A stretch of 64,000 nt of DNA from Caballeronia peredens (GCA_001544595.2 FCOH02000005.1:1-64000); one strand, 5' to 3'; counted from the first letter of the stretch, positions 16,442 through 26,492 are shown. Made by a program: numbers and translations. The notes: generated by a model not told the origin, from the letters alone.

Positions 16442-17845
16442 TTACTTCCCGACCATATCCCCCGGCTTGACCCACTCGTCGAACTGCTGCTCGGTCACGA
16501 AACCGAGCGCGAGCGCGGAGGCCTTGAGCGTCGTGCCTTCCTTGTGCGCCTTCTTGGCGATCTTCGCGGCCTTGTCGTAGCCGATGTGCGGATTGAGCGC
16601 CGTCACGAGCATCAGCGATTCGTTCAGCAGACTGTCGATGCGCTTCTCGTTCGGCTCGATGCCCACCGCGCAGTTGTCGTTGAAGCTCTGCGCGCCGTCG
16701 GCGAGCAGACGGATCGACTGCAGCACGTTATGCGCGATCATCGGCCGGAACACGTTCAGCTCGAAGTTGCCGCTCGCGCCGCCGAAGTTCACCGCGACGT
16801 CGTTGCCGAACACCTGGCAGCAGAGCATCGTGACGGCTTCGGACTGCGTGGGGTTCACCTTGCCCGGCATGATCGAGCTGCCCGGTTCGTTCTCCGGAAT
16901 CGACAGTTCGCCGAGCCCGCAGCGCGGCCCGCTCGCGAGCCAGCGAATGTCGTTGGCGATCTTCATCAGGCTCGCGGCGACCGTCTTCAGCGCGCCGTGC
17001 GCAGCGACGAGCGCATCGGCGGCGGCCATCACCTCGAACTTGTTCGGCGCGGTCTCGAACGGCAGGCCCGTGAGCTTGCCGATCGCCTGCGCGACCTTCA
17101 CCGCGAATTCCGGATGCGCGTTCAGTCCCGTGCCGACCGCCGTGCCGCCCTGCGCGAGCTGATACAGATGCGGCAGCGACGCCTCCACGTGACGGATGCC
17201 CTGATCGATCTGCGCGACATAGCCCGAGAATTCCTGACCGAGCGTGAGCGGCGTCGCGTCCTGCAGATGCGTGCGGCCGATCTTCACGATCTTGTCGAAC
17301 GCGCGGGCTTTCTGATGAAGCGTTTCGCGCAGCGTCTTCAGCGACGGCACGAGATGCTTGACGATCCCGTACGCCACCGCGACGTGCATCGCCGTCGGGA
17401 ACACGTCGTTGGACGACTGGCCGCGGTTCACGTCGTCGTTCGGATGCACGAGACGTTCCTCGCCGCGCGGTCCGCCCATGATCTCGCTCGCGCGATTGGC
17501 GATCACCTCGTTGAGGTTCATGTTGGTCTGCGTGCCGGAGCCGGTCTGCCACACGGCGAGCGGAAATTCGTCGGGATGCTTGCCGTCGATGATTTCCTCG
17601 GCCGCCTGCATGATCGCCTTGGCCTTCTTCGCGTCGAGCACCTTCAGCCCTTCGTTCACTTCGGCGGCTGCGTGCTTGATGATCGCAAGCGCCGTGATCA
17701 GCTCGGGCGACTGCTTTTCCGTCGAAATCTTGAAGTTCTGCAGCGAGCGCTGGGTTTGCGCGCCCCACAACTTGGCGTTCGGCACGGCAATCTCGCCGAA
17801 CGTGTCTTTCTCCATCCGTACGTCGCCTTTCGCGTCGTGTGTCAT
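16442..17845 (-). CDS. fumC: Class II fumarate hydratase
   Basis: 467 residues, the usual length. Interconverts fumarate and L-malate in the TCA cycle; the class II enzyme is an iron-free, heat-stable tetramer. The superfamily signature [13 protein letters not shown] is intact, as are [19 protein letters not shown] and [15 protein letters not shown]. It starts [17 protein letters not shown]; a later Met at codon 11 is possible. The PLD gene begins upstream on the same strand 40 bases away, so the two may be co-transcribed. Confidence 0.95.
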   Translation of the reverse strand: MTHDAKGDVRMEKDTFGEIAVPNAKLWGAQTQRSLQNFKISTEKQSPELITALAIIKHAAAEVNEGLKVLDAKKAKAIMQAAEEIIDGKHPDEFPLAVWQTGSGTQTNMNLNEVIANRASEIMGGPRGEERLVHPNDDVNRGQSSNDVFPTAMHVAVAYGIVKHLVPSLKTLRETLHQKARAFDKIVKIGRTHLQDATPLTLGQEFSGYVAQIDQGIRHVEASLPHLYQLAQGGTAVGTGLNAHPEFAVKVAQAIGKLTGLPFETAPNKFEVMAAADALVAAHGALKTVAASLMKIANDIRWLASGPRCGLGELSIPENEPGSSIMPGKVNPTQSEAVTMLCCQVFGNDVAVNFGGASGNFELNVFRPMIAHNVLQSIRLLADGAQSFNDNCAVGIEPNEKRIDSLLNESLMLVTALNPHIGYDKAAKIAKKAHKEGTTLKASALALGFVTEQQFDEWVKPGDMVGK

Positions 17846-17884
17846 GGCGTAAAGCTCCTCGCGAAGTGTGTGCTACCGGTGATT

Positions 17885-19582
17885 TCAGAGCTGCTTGTCG
17901 ACAGGCAGCAGCATGAAGAGGCCCGTCATGGCGTTGCGATAAAAACCCGCCTCGGGATCGAAATTGTAGGTGACGAGGCTGCCGTCGCGCTCGTCCGTCC
18001 AGACGAGCCCCGATTGCGGCGCTCCCGTGCGCCGGAGTTCCTCGGTGACCGCCGCGCTCGCCAGCCGCACCTGCCAGCTGACCTGCGGTGACGTGCTGCG
18101 CTGGAACAACTGCGCGGCTTCGTCGGCGATGGTCTTGTCGTGGATCACGAACGCAAGCTCGGTGTTGAGCTTCGCCGAGCGCGGATCGAGATTCATCGAG
18201 CCGATCACGAGAATACTCCGATCGATGACATACGCCTTCGCATGCAGGCTCGCCCGCGACTGCGAGCCGAACAGGCCGGCGCGCGGACTGCCTTCGCCTT
18301 CGATCTGAACCGGCTTGAACTCGTATAGCTCGACGCCGTTCTGCAACAGCGGAATGCGGTACGGCGCGTAGCCTGCCTGCACCGCGACGGCGTCCGTCGC
18401 GGCGAGCGAGTTGGTCAGCACCGCGACGCGCACGTGGCGGCGCGTCAGTTCGCCGAGCGCCTTCACGCCGGCATCGTGCGGCACGAAATAGGGCGAGAGG
18501 ATCAGGAATTCGCGCTGCGCGTCGGGCAGCAGCGCGCGCAGTCGCTCCATCGGCGGACTTTTGTAGTCGTCGCTCGGATGCTCGATCTTCACCGGCGAAT
18601 CGACCCAGAATTCGGTCGGCGCCCAGACGAGGCCCATTTGCCCGCGCGCGATCTGCTGCGCGAGCGGCGTCGCGTTGAGCGGCTTCGCGTTCAGCGGTTC
18701 GGCCTGCGCGCGCCAGTGGGCGCGCAGATCGTCGCGGGTCTTGTCGAGTTCGGCCGCGTCGAACTTCTGCTTGTTGAGCGAGTGCAGCGGATACGACAGC
18801 GAGCTGTTCCAGTAGTCGTCGAAGCTCGCGGACACTTTCTGCGCGACCGGACCGGCCGCGAACACGTCGAGATCGCGGAACTGCAGCGTCGGGCTCGCGC
18901 TGAAGTATTCGTCGCCGAGATTGCGCCCGCCGACGATCACGATCTGGTTATCCGCGATCATCGCCTTGTTGTGCATGCGGCGCGTGAAGTGGCCGAGATT
19001 CGTGAAGACGTTCTGCGTGCGCTCGGAGAAACTGCGCTGCGCGCTGCCGAACGGGTTGAAGACGCGGATCTCGATCTTGTCGTGCGAGTTGAGCGCCGCC
19101 ATGATCCGGTCGATGTCCTTGAAGTTCAGATCGTCGACGAGCATGCGCACGCGCACGCCGCGATCCGCCGCATAGAGCGCGGCGCCGAGCAGCAGCTTGC
19201 CGGTGTTGTCTTCCTCGGCGATGTAGTACTGCATGTCGAGCGTCTTGGTCGCCGCGCGCGCGAGCGCGATGCGGGCCTGCAGCGCATCGGTGCCGGTCGG
19301 CAGCAGACGCACGGCGGACTGATCCGGATGCGCTTCGACGAGCGGCGCGAGGGCGTCGGCGAGCGGCGTCGGCTCGCTCGCGGGCAGCGCGTGGCTCACC
19401 GGGCGGTCCAGGGCTGTCGCGGGCGGACGCGTCGCGCAGGCGGCGAGCATCGTCAGGACGACGGCAGCCGCCGCATGGCGCACGACGGCGCTGATTCTTC
19501 GTTTCGGCACGACTCGCTGGCCGATGGGCGCGCGATCTTCGTCACGCGGCTTGGCTTCGAACTTTCCCCGGCTTTCCGACAC
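17885..19582 (-). CDS. Phospholipase D-family lipoprotein, cardiolipin-synthase-like
   Basis: 565 residues with two HKD half-sites: HNKAMIADNQIVIVGGRNLGDEY (around 205) and HAKAYVIDRSILVIGSMNLDPRS (around 445). This paired motif catalyses phosphatidyl transfer in PLD and ClsA/B/C enzymes; overall build resembles ClsC/YmdC. The N-terminus has a long basic lead, a hydrophobic stretch and a lipobox-like LAAC, so the protein is probably membrane-anchored facing the periplasm. Substrate is inferred from family only. Confidence 0.8.
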   Translation of the reverse strand: MSESRGKFEAKPRDEDRAPIGQRVVPKRRISAVVRHAAAAVVLTMLAACATRPPATALDRPVSHALPASEPTPLADALAPLVEAHPDQSAVRLLPTGTDALQARIALARAATKTLDMQYYIAEEDNTGKLLLGAALYAADRGVRVRMLVDDLNFKDIDRIMAALNSHDKIEIRVFNPFGSAQRSFSERTQNVFTNLGHFTRRMHNKAMIADNQIVIVGGRNLGDEYFSASPTLQFRDLDVFAAGPVAQKVSASFDDYWNSSLSYPLHSLNKQKFDAAELDKTRDDLRAHWRAQAEPLNAKPLNATPLAQQIARGQMGLVWAPTEFWVDSPVKIEHPSDDYKSPPMERLRALLPDAQREFLILSPYFVPHDAGVKALGELTRRHVRVAVLTNSLAATDAVAVQAGYAPYRIPLLQNGVELYEFKPVQIEGEGSPRAGLFGSQSRASLHAKAYVIDRSILVIGSMNLDPRSAKLNTELAFVIHDKTIADEAAQLFQRSTSPQVSWQVRLASAAVTEELRRTGAPQSGLVWTDERDGSLVTYNFDPEAGFYRNAMTGLFMLLPVDKQL

Positions 19583-19781
19583 TTCGATTCCTCTTTATTT
19601 CGCGTTTTCGGCACGATGAAGCAAGGAGCGTTCTCGGGCCGTTTCTCGAAATAATTCTATGGGAAATCGGAGCAGGGTCGTGCTTTGCGCCGCGCGGCGG
19701 CCGGCGACGAAGCGGGGGAGGAGGCGAGTGACGACGCCAACGACAGAGCCGACGACACAGCCAGTCACGCGGCGATCGGAC

Positions 19782-19811
19782 AAAAAAAAGCCCGCTGGCT
19801 GAAGCGGGCTG
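19782..19811 (-). terminator. Rho-independent terminator of the MATE gene
   Basis: On the minus strand the stem GCCCGCT/AGCGGGC with a GGCTGA-type loop is followed by eight T. It lies about 140 bases past the MATE stop codon. The rest of 19583-19949 shows no gene. Confidence 0.85.
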
Positions 19812-19949
19812 ACAACCCCTGTCACAGATGTCTCAAGGAGGAGACGGGTTCATCGTAGCAATGCGGTCCGGGCGGACCAACCAAGCATTCGTGCTATGCA
19901 TATCGGCGCGTGGCTGCGCTGCTTATCCGTTGCTTGTCCCGCGCGCGCG

Positions 19950-21398
19950 TCAGACGTGGCCGTGCGGTGCGGCGTTCGCCGCAGCGGCGTCTTCCGGCGC
20001 GGGCGCGACGCCGGTCTCGATGAACCTCCGGCTGATGCGATGGAACCGCCATGTCATCAGCACGGCGACGCTCGCGAGGCCCGCCGCGAGCCCCCACCAC
20101 AGGCCTTTCGGGCCCAGCTCGAAGTGGAACGCGAGCACATAGGCGGTCGGAAAGCCGACGCCCCAGTAACCGAACGCAGCGGCGAGCATCGGGATGCGCG
20201 TGTCCTTCAGGCCGCGCAGGCAGCCGGAGCCGACCGTCTGCATGCCGTCGACGATCTGGAACACCGCCGCCACGCCGAGCAGCGACGCCGCGAGCGCGAC
20301 GGTGTGCGCGTTGGCGGGATCGTCGAGATGCAGATAGAGCCCGACGATCGCGCGCGGCACGGTGATCAGCACGAGGCCCGAGCACACCATGAAGCCGACG
20401 CCCAGCGCCAGCGCGACGAAGCCCGCGTGACGCGCCGCGACGGGCACGCCCGCGCCCACCCAGTAGCCGACGCGCACGTTGGCCGCCTGGCCGATCGCGA
20501 GCGGCACCATGAACGCGACCGACGCGACGTTGAGCGCGATCTGATGCGCGGCGAGCGGCCCTTCGCCGAGCAGGCCGACCATCATGCCGGTGGCGAGAAA
20601 GAGCGTCGATTCCACGCCGTAGGTGATCGCGACCGGCCAGCCGATGCCGAAAAGTTCGCCCATCAGCGGCAGGCGCGGGCGTGCGCGGATCACGAAATGC
20701 TTGTAGCGCGGACGCAGATGCAGCAGCAGGACGAGCGCGATCGCGATGCCCCAGACCGTGATGGCCGTGGCGGCGGCCGAGCCGAGGAAGCCTTCGCGCG
20801 GCAGGCCCCAGGCGCCGTGAATCAGGCCGTAGTTGAGAAAGCCGTTGACGAACACGCCGCCGATCGACACCCACAGGAGCCTGCGCGCCGCGCCGATCGC
20901 GGGCAGAAACGCGCGCATCATGCCGACGCCGATGAGACTTCCGGGCGTCCCCCAGCGCAGCACCGCGCAATATTCGCCGACGTTGCGCGCGAGCGTCGCG
21001 GGTTCGTGGAACGCGAGCAGGATCGGCTCGGCGTAGCTCAGCAGCACGAACGCGGGCACCGCGAGCAGCACGGAAAGCACGAGCCCGGTCCAGTAGATGC
21101 CCGGCACGCGCTCGTCCGCGTTCGCGCCGCGCGCGTGCGCAACCGACACGGACACCGAGGTCAGCACGCCCTGCAGTAACGTCACCACGACGAAGAAGAG
21201 GTTCGCGCCGAGGCCGCCCGCGGCGAGCGCATCGGGGCCGAGCGAGCCGAGCAGGATGGTGTCGGTGACGCCCATCGCCATTTGCGAAAGCTGCGCGATG
21301 GCGAGCGGCGCGGCGAGCCGCGCGGTGTCGATGGCATGCCGCGACAGGCTCGGCGGTCCTTGATGCGCGCGTGCGGCGCGCGTGATTTGGGGTTGCAT
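19950..21398 (-). CDS. MATE-family multidrug efflux transporter
   Basis: 482 residues from the ATG at 21398; a TTG-started extension to 21440 is unlikely. About twelve hydrophobic segments, with the MATE opening LAAPLAIAQLSQMAMGVTDTILLG and two related halves. NorM-like proteins use Na+ or H+ gradients to expel cationic drugs and dyes across the inner membrane. No clear Shine-Dalgarno precedes the start. It is a single-gene unit ending in its own terminator. Confidence 0.88.
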   Translation of the reverse strand: MQPQITRAARAHQGPPSLSRHAIDTARLAAPLAIAQLSQMAMGVTDTILLGSLGPDALAAGGLGANLFFVVVTLLQGVLTSVSVSVAHARGANADERVPGIYWTGLVLSVLLAVPAFVLLSYAEPILLAFHEPATLARNVGEYCAVLRWGTPGSLIGVGMMRAFLPAIGAARRLLWVSIGGVFVNGFLNYGLIHGAWGLPREGFLGSAAATAITVWGIAIALVLLLHLRPRYKHFVIRARPRLPLMGELFGIGWPVAITYGVESTLFLATGMMVGLLGEGPLAAHQIALNVASVAFMVPLAIGQAANVRVGYWVGAGVPVAARHAGFVALALGVGFMVCSGLVLITVPRAIVGLYLHLDDPANAHTVALAASLLGVAAVFQIVDGMQTVGSGCLRGLKDTRIPMLAAAFGYWGVGFPTAYVLAFHFELGPKGLWWGLAAGLASVAVLMTWRFHRISRRFIETGVAPAPEDAAAANAAPHGHV

Positions 21399-21590
21399 GA
21401 TTGAAGTCGTATTAAACGGATCGACGGCGGCGGGCGGCAACGAAAGCCAATACCGCGTCGAATCCGCGCAAATTCCCGGCGCTGAAACCGGAACGAAAGA
21501 CGACTAGCTTATTGCGTCGCGTGCAACCTGTCGATGACGCGCCCGCTTATCTCCGGCTTTTCGGAAATGGCGTGACGCGGCGGCGGCGGC

Positions 21591-21860
21591 TTATTCCGGC
21601 GCGCGCACGTGGATCGTCTGGCCGTCGATCTTTACTTTCTGACCTGCGCGGATCTTGCATGTCTTGCGCATTTCCACTTTGCCGTCGACGGTGACATCGC
21701 CCATGGCGACGCGCGCCTTCGCCGAGCCGCCGCTGTCCGCGAGGCCCATCAGCTTGAGCAGATTGTGGAGTTCGACGAAGTCGCCCGTGAGGGTGAATTG
21801 AAGTGGCGGCATGACGGGCGCGGAAAAACCGGTGAGCGAGGCGGGGAAGATTTCAATCAT
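21591..21860 (-). CDS. YbcJ-like S4-domain RNA-binding protein
   Basis: 89 residues if started at 21860 (GGTGG upstream), or 73 if started at 21812, which matches the family length better but lacks a ribosome site. The body VELHNLLKLMGLADSGGSAK...VDGKVEMRKTCKIRAGQKV is a stand-alone S4 fold, close to E. coli YbcJ, which binds RNA. Exact cellular role is unknown. Confidence 0.8.
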   Translation of the reverse strand: MIEIFPASLTGFSAPVMPPLQFTLTGDFVELHNLLKLMGLADSGGSAKARVAMGDVTVDGKVEMRKTCKIRAGQKVKIDGQTIHVRAPE

Positions 21861-22132
21861 AAACCACCGGGCCCGCGCGCCGGGCATGCGCCATGCTAAT
21901 CGTATGACGGACTCCGGTAATCCGATCGCAAGCGAGCGCGTGGGTATTTGTAGCCAGATGAAACCGTCGGTAACAATGACTGGTTTTCGCGAACTCGCCC
22001 GATCACCGGCTGGTCCGACTGTTTGATCGATGCAGCTTCGGTCATCTTTTTCAAATCGACAAAAGTCGCGCGGCGCTCGCTCTACCGCTGTCTCAGTGCC
22101 CGCCGACGCCAACTAAAGAGAGGACTAGCTCC

Positions 22133-22579
22133 ATGACGAAGGCTCGAATTCTATTGATCGGCACCGCCATCGCCACGCTCGCCGCTTCGGGCGCCTACGC
22201 GCAAACCGCGCAACCGCAGCCGATGCAGCCGCAGACGATGCAGCCGCAGACGATGCAAATGGCGCCGGGCAGCGCCGCGCCGATGGCCCCGCAAGCGCAG
22301 CAGCCGGTGACGCCGCCGCAGCAAAACCTCGTGGCGCCCGCGCCGACCGATCCGCTCGTGCAGCGCCGTAACGCCAATGCCGAGGCGAACGCGGAATATC
22401 GCGCGTCGAAGAAGGCGTCGAAGGCCGAACTGAAGGCGCAGAACCAGCAGGCCAAGGCGCAATACAAGGAAGAAGTGAAGAACGCGAAAATCAACCGCAA
22501 GGCGGACAAGGACGCCGCGAAGGCCGAATTGAACGCGACCGAACCGGGCACGCCGAAGGACACGGGCCTGCAGCACTGA
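22133..22579 (+). CDS. Secreted Gln/Pro- and Lys/Ala-rich protein
   Basis: 148 residues with a signal peptide (cleavage near AYAQ, residue 24). The mature protein begins with a Gln/Pro/Met repeat region containing PQTMQ units (about 28-45), then a basic, Ala/Lys-rich helical half (about 85-135) with repeated KA and AK pairs. No known domain. It precedes a shorter protein with the same build (22662-22922) on the same strand, suggesting a duplicated pair. ATG at 22133 follows a GAGAGG-like site. Confidence 0.65.
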   Translation: MTKARILLIGTAIATLAASGAYAQTAQPQPMQPQTMQPQTMQMAPGSAAPMAPQAQQPVTPPQQNLVAPAPTDPLVQRRNANAEANAEYRASKKASKAELKAQNQQAKAQYKEEVKNAKINRKADKDAAKAELNATEPGTPKDTGLQH

Positions 22580-22661
22580 GCCCGATGAGCCGCGCGGCCG
22601 CCGGACGGCGGTTTCGCGGTGACAACGGAGAGTCGAGGAAATATCGGAAAGGGAGGACATC

Positions 22662-22922
22662 ATGAATCGAAAGATGAATGCAGTGCTGGCCGCGCTCGTC
22701 GCGGGGACGTTCGCGAGCATGAGCGCGGCATCGTTCGCGCAGACGACAACCGACGCGCCGCCGACGCACGCGGACAAAAAGGCCGCGAAGAAGCAGGACG
22801 AAGCCAACAAGGACGCCGCCGTCGCGCAGGCCAAGGCCGACAAGAAGAAGACCGAAGCACAGTCCGAAGCCAACGAAGCCGCCGCCGACGCGAAACTGAA
22901 GAACGCGAAGAAGGCGCAATAA
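22662..22922 (+). CDS. Small secreted Lys/Ala-rich protein
   Basis: 86 residues. A signal peptide ends near ASFAQ (residue 27); the rest is almost entirely Ala, Lys, Glu, Asp and Gln in a helical pattern (DKKAAKKQDEANKDAA). GGGAGG lies upstream of the start. It resembles the second half of the preceding protein. No function is assignable; such charged periplasmic peptides often act in stress or envelope binding, but that is a guess. Confidence 0.6.
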   Translation: MNRKMNAVLAALVAGTFASMSAASFAQTTTDAPPTHADKKAAKKQDEANKDAAVAQAKADKKKTEAQSEANEAAADAKLKNAKKAQ

Positions 22923-22948
22923 CCGCGTAGCGCCACCCGCAGCACGAC

Positions 22949-22975
22949 GAGCCCGGTTCACCGCGAACCGGGCTC
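22949..22975 (+). terminator. Hairpin after the Lys/Ala-rich gene
   Basis: A perfect 11-bp inverted repeat GAGCCCGGTTC / GAACCGGGCTC with a 5-base loop, 27 bases past the stop. No T-run follows, so intrinsic termination would be weak. Confidence 0.5.
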
Positions 22976-23043
22976 GCTGCATTGGGGGCCGAAAACAATT
23001 TGGGGCCAAAACTCCAGTCGTTCCAATCACTTGCACGCGCGGG

Positions 23044-23059
23044 TTGTATGGATATACAG
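23044..23059. promoter_or_regulatory. LexA-like SOS box upstream of the helicase
   Basis: TTGTATGGATATACAG matches the enterobacterial/beta-proteobacterial LexA pattern CTG-N10-CAG at all but the first base, with an AT-rich centre. It is 32 bases before the preferred helicase start, where a bound repressor would block transcription. Confidence 0.55.
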
Positions 23060-23090
23060 TGTGCGTCACTCTTTTCCGCCGCTTCCCTCC

Positions 23091-25214
23091 GTGCTCACCG
23101 CCCCCGACACCGCCGACTCCGCTTCCGAAACCACCGCGAAACAGGTCGCCGACTATCTCGCAAAGCTCAACGAGGCGCAGCGGCGGGCGGTCGAATTCGG
23201 CGTCGATGAACCCGGGCGCTGCGGCGGGCCGCTGCTCGTCATCGCGGGCGCGGGCTCGGGCAAGACCAACACGCTCGCGCACCGCGTCGCGCATTTGCTG
23301 GTGAAGGGCGCGGATCCGCATCGCATCCTGCTGCTCACGTTTTCGCGCCGCGCGGCGCTCGAAATGACGCGGCGCGTGACGCGCATCGCGGCCAACGCGC
23401 TCGGCACGCGAAGCGCGATCGCGCAAGGCCTCACATGGTCGGGCACGTTTCACAGCGTCGGCGCGCGGCTCCTGCGCGATTACGCCGACCTCGTCGGCCT
23501 CGCGCCGTCGTTCACCATCAACGACCGCGAGGATTCCGCCGATCTCATGAATCTCGTGCGGCACGAACTCGGTTTGTCGGGCAAGGAGAAGCGCTTTCCC
23601 GCCAAGTCGACCTGCTTCGCGATCTATTCGCGCGTCGTGAATACGGGTGCATCGCTCGTTCAGGTGCTCGATCAGTCGTTTCCGTGGTGCCGCGAGTGGG
23701 AAGCGGACCTCAAGCGCCTGTTCGCCGCATACGTGAGCGCGAAGCAGGCGCAAAGCGTGCTCGACTACGACGACCTGCTGCTCTACTGGTCGCATCTCGC
23801 GGCGGAGCCGACCATCGCCGCCGATCTCGCGAGCCGCTTCGATCACGTGCTCGTCGACGAATACCAGGACACCAACCGCCTGCAGGCGTCCATCCTGCTC
23901 GCGATGAAACCGGACGGGCGCGGCCTCACCGTCGTCGGCGACGACGCGCAGTCCATCTACTCGTTCCGCGGCGCGACGGTGCGCAACATTCTCGACTTTC
24001 CGGGGCATTTCGAGCCGTCCGCCGCGACCGTCACGCTCGATCGCAACTATCGCTCGACGCTGCCTATTCTGGAGGCGTCGAACGCGGTGATCGGGCTCGC
24101 GACCGAGCGCTACACGAAGAATCTCTGGACCGACAAGGCATCGGCGCAGAAGCCGCGCGTCGTTACCGTGGCGGACGAGGCGGATCAGGCGCGCTATGTC
24201 GTCGAAAAGGTGCTGGAAGCGCGCGAGGCGGGCATGAAGCTCAAGGCGCAGGCGGTGCTGTTTCGCGCCGCGCATCACAGCGCGACGCTCGAAATCGAAC
24301 TCACGCGGCGGAACATTCCGTTCGTGAAGTTCGGCGGGCTCAAGTTTCTCGATTCCGTCCACGTGAAGGACGTGCTCGCGGTGCTGCGATGGGCGGAGAA
24401 TCCGCGCGATCGCGTCGCGGGCTTTCGTGTCGCGCAACTGCTGCCGGGTATCGGGCCGGCGATCGCCGGGCGTCTGCTCGACAGCGTCGCGCAAGACGAA
24501 GCCCGCAGCGCGATCGCGAAGTTTCAGGCGCCCGCGCGCGCGAGCGAGGACTGGCCGCGCTTCGTCGCGCTGATGGCGAAGCTCTGCGGCCGCGAGTCCG
24601 GCTGGCCCGCCGAATTCGAGATGATCCGCCGCTGGTACGAGCCGCATCTCGAGCGCAATCACGAGGACGCGGCGATTCGCATCGGCGACGTGCTGCAGAT
24701 GGAAAGCATCGCATCGACGTATCCGACGCGCGAGCGCTTCCTGACCGAACTGACGCTCGATCCGCCCGACGCGACCAGCGACGAATCCGGCGTGCCGATG
24801 CTCGACGAAGACTATCTGATTCTTTCGACCATCCATTCGGCGAAGGGCCAGGAATGGCGCAACGTGTTCGTGCTGAACGGCGTCGACGGCTGCATTCCGT
24901 CCGATCTCGGCACAGGCAGCGACGAGGAAATCGACGAAGAGCGCCGCCTGCTTTATGTCGCGATGACGCGTGCGAAGGAGGATCTGCACATCGTCACGCC
25001 GCAGCGCTTTTACGTGCACAACCAGACGCAACTCGGCGACCGTCACGTGTGGGCGCAGCGCACGCGCTTCATCCCGCAGCATCTGATGCAGCACTTCGAG
25101 GCGGCCGCCTGGCCGCCGGTGATCGCGCCGGCCGCGCCGACGGCGGCGGGGCTCGCGGCGGCCGCGAAAGCGAAGCTCGATATCGCGGCGCGCCTGAAGG
25201 GTATGTGGGAGTAG
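23091..25214 (+). CDS. UvrD/Rep-family ATP-dependent DNA helicase
   Basis: 707 residues from a GTG at 23091; the frame is open back to a TTG at 23031, but that extension would run across the LexA-like box. Superfamily 1A motifs are clear: Walker A AGAGSGKT (motif I), DEYQDTNRLQ (motif II), GDDAQSIYSFRGA (III), DRNYRST (IV), STIHSAKGQEWRNVF (V) and YVAMTRAKEDL (VI). It unwinds DNA 3'-5' in repair or replication-fork restart. It lacks the long C-terminal tail of UvrD proper, so it is not safely named uvrD, rep or pcrA. Confidence 0.88.
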   Translation: MLTAPDTADSASETTAKQVADYLAKLNEAQRRAVEFGVDEPGRCGGPLLVIAGAGSGKTNTLAHRVAHLLVKGADPHRILLLTFSRRAALEMTRRVTRIAANALGTRSAIAQGLTWSGTFHSVGARLLRDYADLVGLAPSFTINDREDSADLMNLVRHELGLSGKEKRFPAKSTCFAIYSRVVNTGASLVQVLDQSFPWCREWEADLKRLFAAYVSAKQAQSVLDYDDLLLYWSHLAAEPTIAADLASRFDHVLVDEYQDTNRLQASILLAMKPDGRGLTVVGDDAQSIYSFRGATVRNILDFPGHFEPSAATVTLDRNYRSTLPILEASNAVIGLATERYTKNLWTDKASAQKPRVVTVADEADQARYVVEKVLEAREAGMKLKAQAVLFRAAHHSATLEIELTRRNIPFVKFGGLKFLDSVHVKDVLAVLRWAENPRDRVAGFRVAQLLPGIGPAIAGRLLDSVAQDEARSAIAKFQAPARASEDWPRFVALMAKLCGRESGWPAEFEMIRRWYEPHLERNHEDAAIRIGDVLQMESIASTYPTRERFLTELTLDPPDATSDESGVPMLDEDYLILSTIHSAKGQEWRNVFVLNGVDGCIPSDLGTGSDEEIDEERRLLYVAMTRAKEDLHIVTPQRFYVHNQTQLGDRHVWAQRTRFIPQHLMQHFEAAAWPPVIAPAAPTAAGLAAAAKAKLDIAARLKGMWE

Positions 25215-25226
25215 CGCCGCTCGCGC

Positions 25227-25991
25227 TCAGCGCGGCGCGCGCGAGGCCCGCGGCGTGCGCGGCGACGGCGCGAAAATGCTGCGCAGCCAGGCGGCAAAGC
25301 GCGTGAAGCCGTCATACGGCTCTTCGATGAACAACTCCGGCCGCAGCGAGCGCAGATATTCCAGCACCTGCTGCGCTTCCTGTTTCTGAATCGAGCCATA
25401 GAAAATGCCGAGCCGCAGCAGGCCGCGCAACTCGCCGAGCTTCTCGCGCGCCGTCGAGCCGACGCTCGTCTCCACCGCGATCTTGGCCTCGTACACGCGC
25501 TGACGCAGCGAATCGGCGAGACGCCATGCGGGCGTCTGCATCTTCTCTTCCACTTCGCGGATGTCCGCCGCCGCCGACTTGATCTGCGACGCGAGCATGT
25601 CCACCTGCGACACGTCGCCCTTCGCCTCGGTGACGATGGCTGTCGCCCATTCGCGCGACGCCTTGACGAGATCCTCGGCAGTCCAGTCGGCGCGGATCGC
25701 GAACGCGAAGCCGTGCTCGGCCGCCTGACGAATCAGGATTTCGACGACGTCCGGAAACTCCTTGTCGAGCGCGCGCTTGGCCCACGCGTACTGGCCGTGC
25801 GTGAGCATGCGCTGTACGGCCTGCTCGGTGAGCGGCATCGGATTGTCGAGCAGCTTCGCGCGCAGGAAGTCCTCGAACGACGGCGTGACGAACTGTGGAT
25901 CGAGCTTCAGCGACAGACGAAGAAACGCGTCGAAGTCGCGTTGCAGCGAAGCGATCGTTTCGTCGCGAAGCGAAAGAGTGATTTGAGGCAT
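25227..25991 (-). CDS. Conserved hypothetical protein
   Basis: 254 residues, soluble, mostly helical, no signal peptide. Begins MPQITLSLRDETIASLQRDF and includes a central helical stretch (about 130-205) with coiled-coil character (SAAADIREVEEKMQ). The C-terminal 20 residues are Arg/Pro/Ser-rich. I do not recognise the family. It is convergent with the helicase, 12 bases apart; 25992-26153 holds no gene I can see. Confidence 0.6.
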   Translation of the reverse strand: MPQITLSLRDETIASLQRDFDAFLRLSLKLDPQFVTPSFEDFLRAKLLDNPMPLTEQAVQRMLTHGQYAWAKRALDKEFPDVVEILIRQAAEHGFAFAIRADWTAEDLVKASREWATAIVTEAKGDVSQVDMLASQIKSAAADIREVEEKMQTPAWRLADSLRQRVYEAKIAVETSVGSTAREKLGELRGLLRLGIFYGSIQKQEAQQVLEYLRSLRPELFIEEPYDGFTRFAAWLRSIFAPSPRTPRASRAPR

Positions 25992-26153
25992 GTCGGTTCC
26001 CGGTTCCGCGCTCGGCTCTCCAAGGCGGGAAATGCTGTCGGCGCCGCTTCTGAGGCGGAGTCCATTCGTTTCTGATATCGGCGGGATATCCGGGAACTTG
26101 AGGCTTTTTCGAGGGTTTTTGAAAGCCGTTCGGTATGCGCCCGTTGTAAAACG

Positions 26154-26492
26154 TTAGCGCAGCAAGGCGAACTGCCAGACGAAGAAAACCGCGAGCGACA
26201 CCGCGATGGTCACGAGCGGCCGCTTCGTGACCACGCACACGATGATCGCGACGATCGCCGCGACCAGTTGCGGATTGCGCCAGGTGATTTCCGCGCCGCC
26301 GCCGTGCGGCGAGACGGTCATCGGCACGATGATCGCGGTGAGCACGGTCACCGGCACGAAGGAAAGCGCGGTGCGCACGACAGGCGGAAACGGCAGGCGC
26401 TCGCCCAGCACGAACACGGCGGCGCGGATCACGTACGTGACCACGGCCATGCCGGCGATCAGCAGCACATAGTTGGACGTTGCGGCGTTCAT
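26154..26492 (-). CDS. azlD: AzlD-family branched-chain amino acid exporter subunit
   Basis: 112 residues with four hydrophobic segments; VTYVIRAAVFVLGERLPFPP and ALSFVPVTVLTAIIVP are typical of AzlD. Its ATG overlaps the azlC stop as ATGA, so the two are translationally coupled. AzlC and AzlD together export branched-chain amino acids and analogues such as azaleucine. Confidence 0.9.
   Translation of the reverse strand: MNAATSNYVLLIAGMAVVTYVIRAAVFVLGERLPFPPVVRTALSFVPVTVLTAIIVPMTVSPHGGGAEITWRNPQLVAAIVAIIVCVVTKRPLVTIAVSLAVFFVWQFALLR

Noticed and set aside
22491-25094. 867-codon frame opposite the helicase
   Set aside because: Shadow of the helicase, which carries all SF1 motifs.
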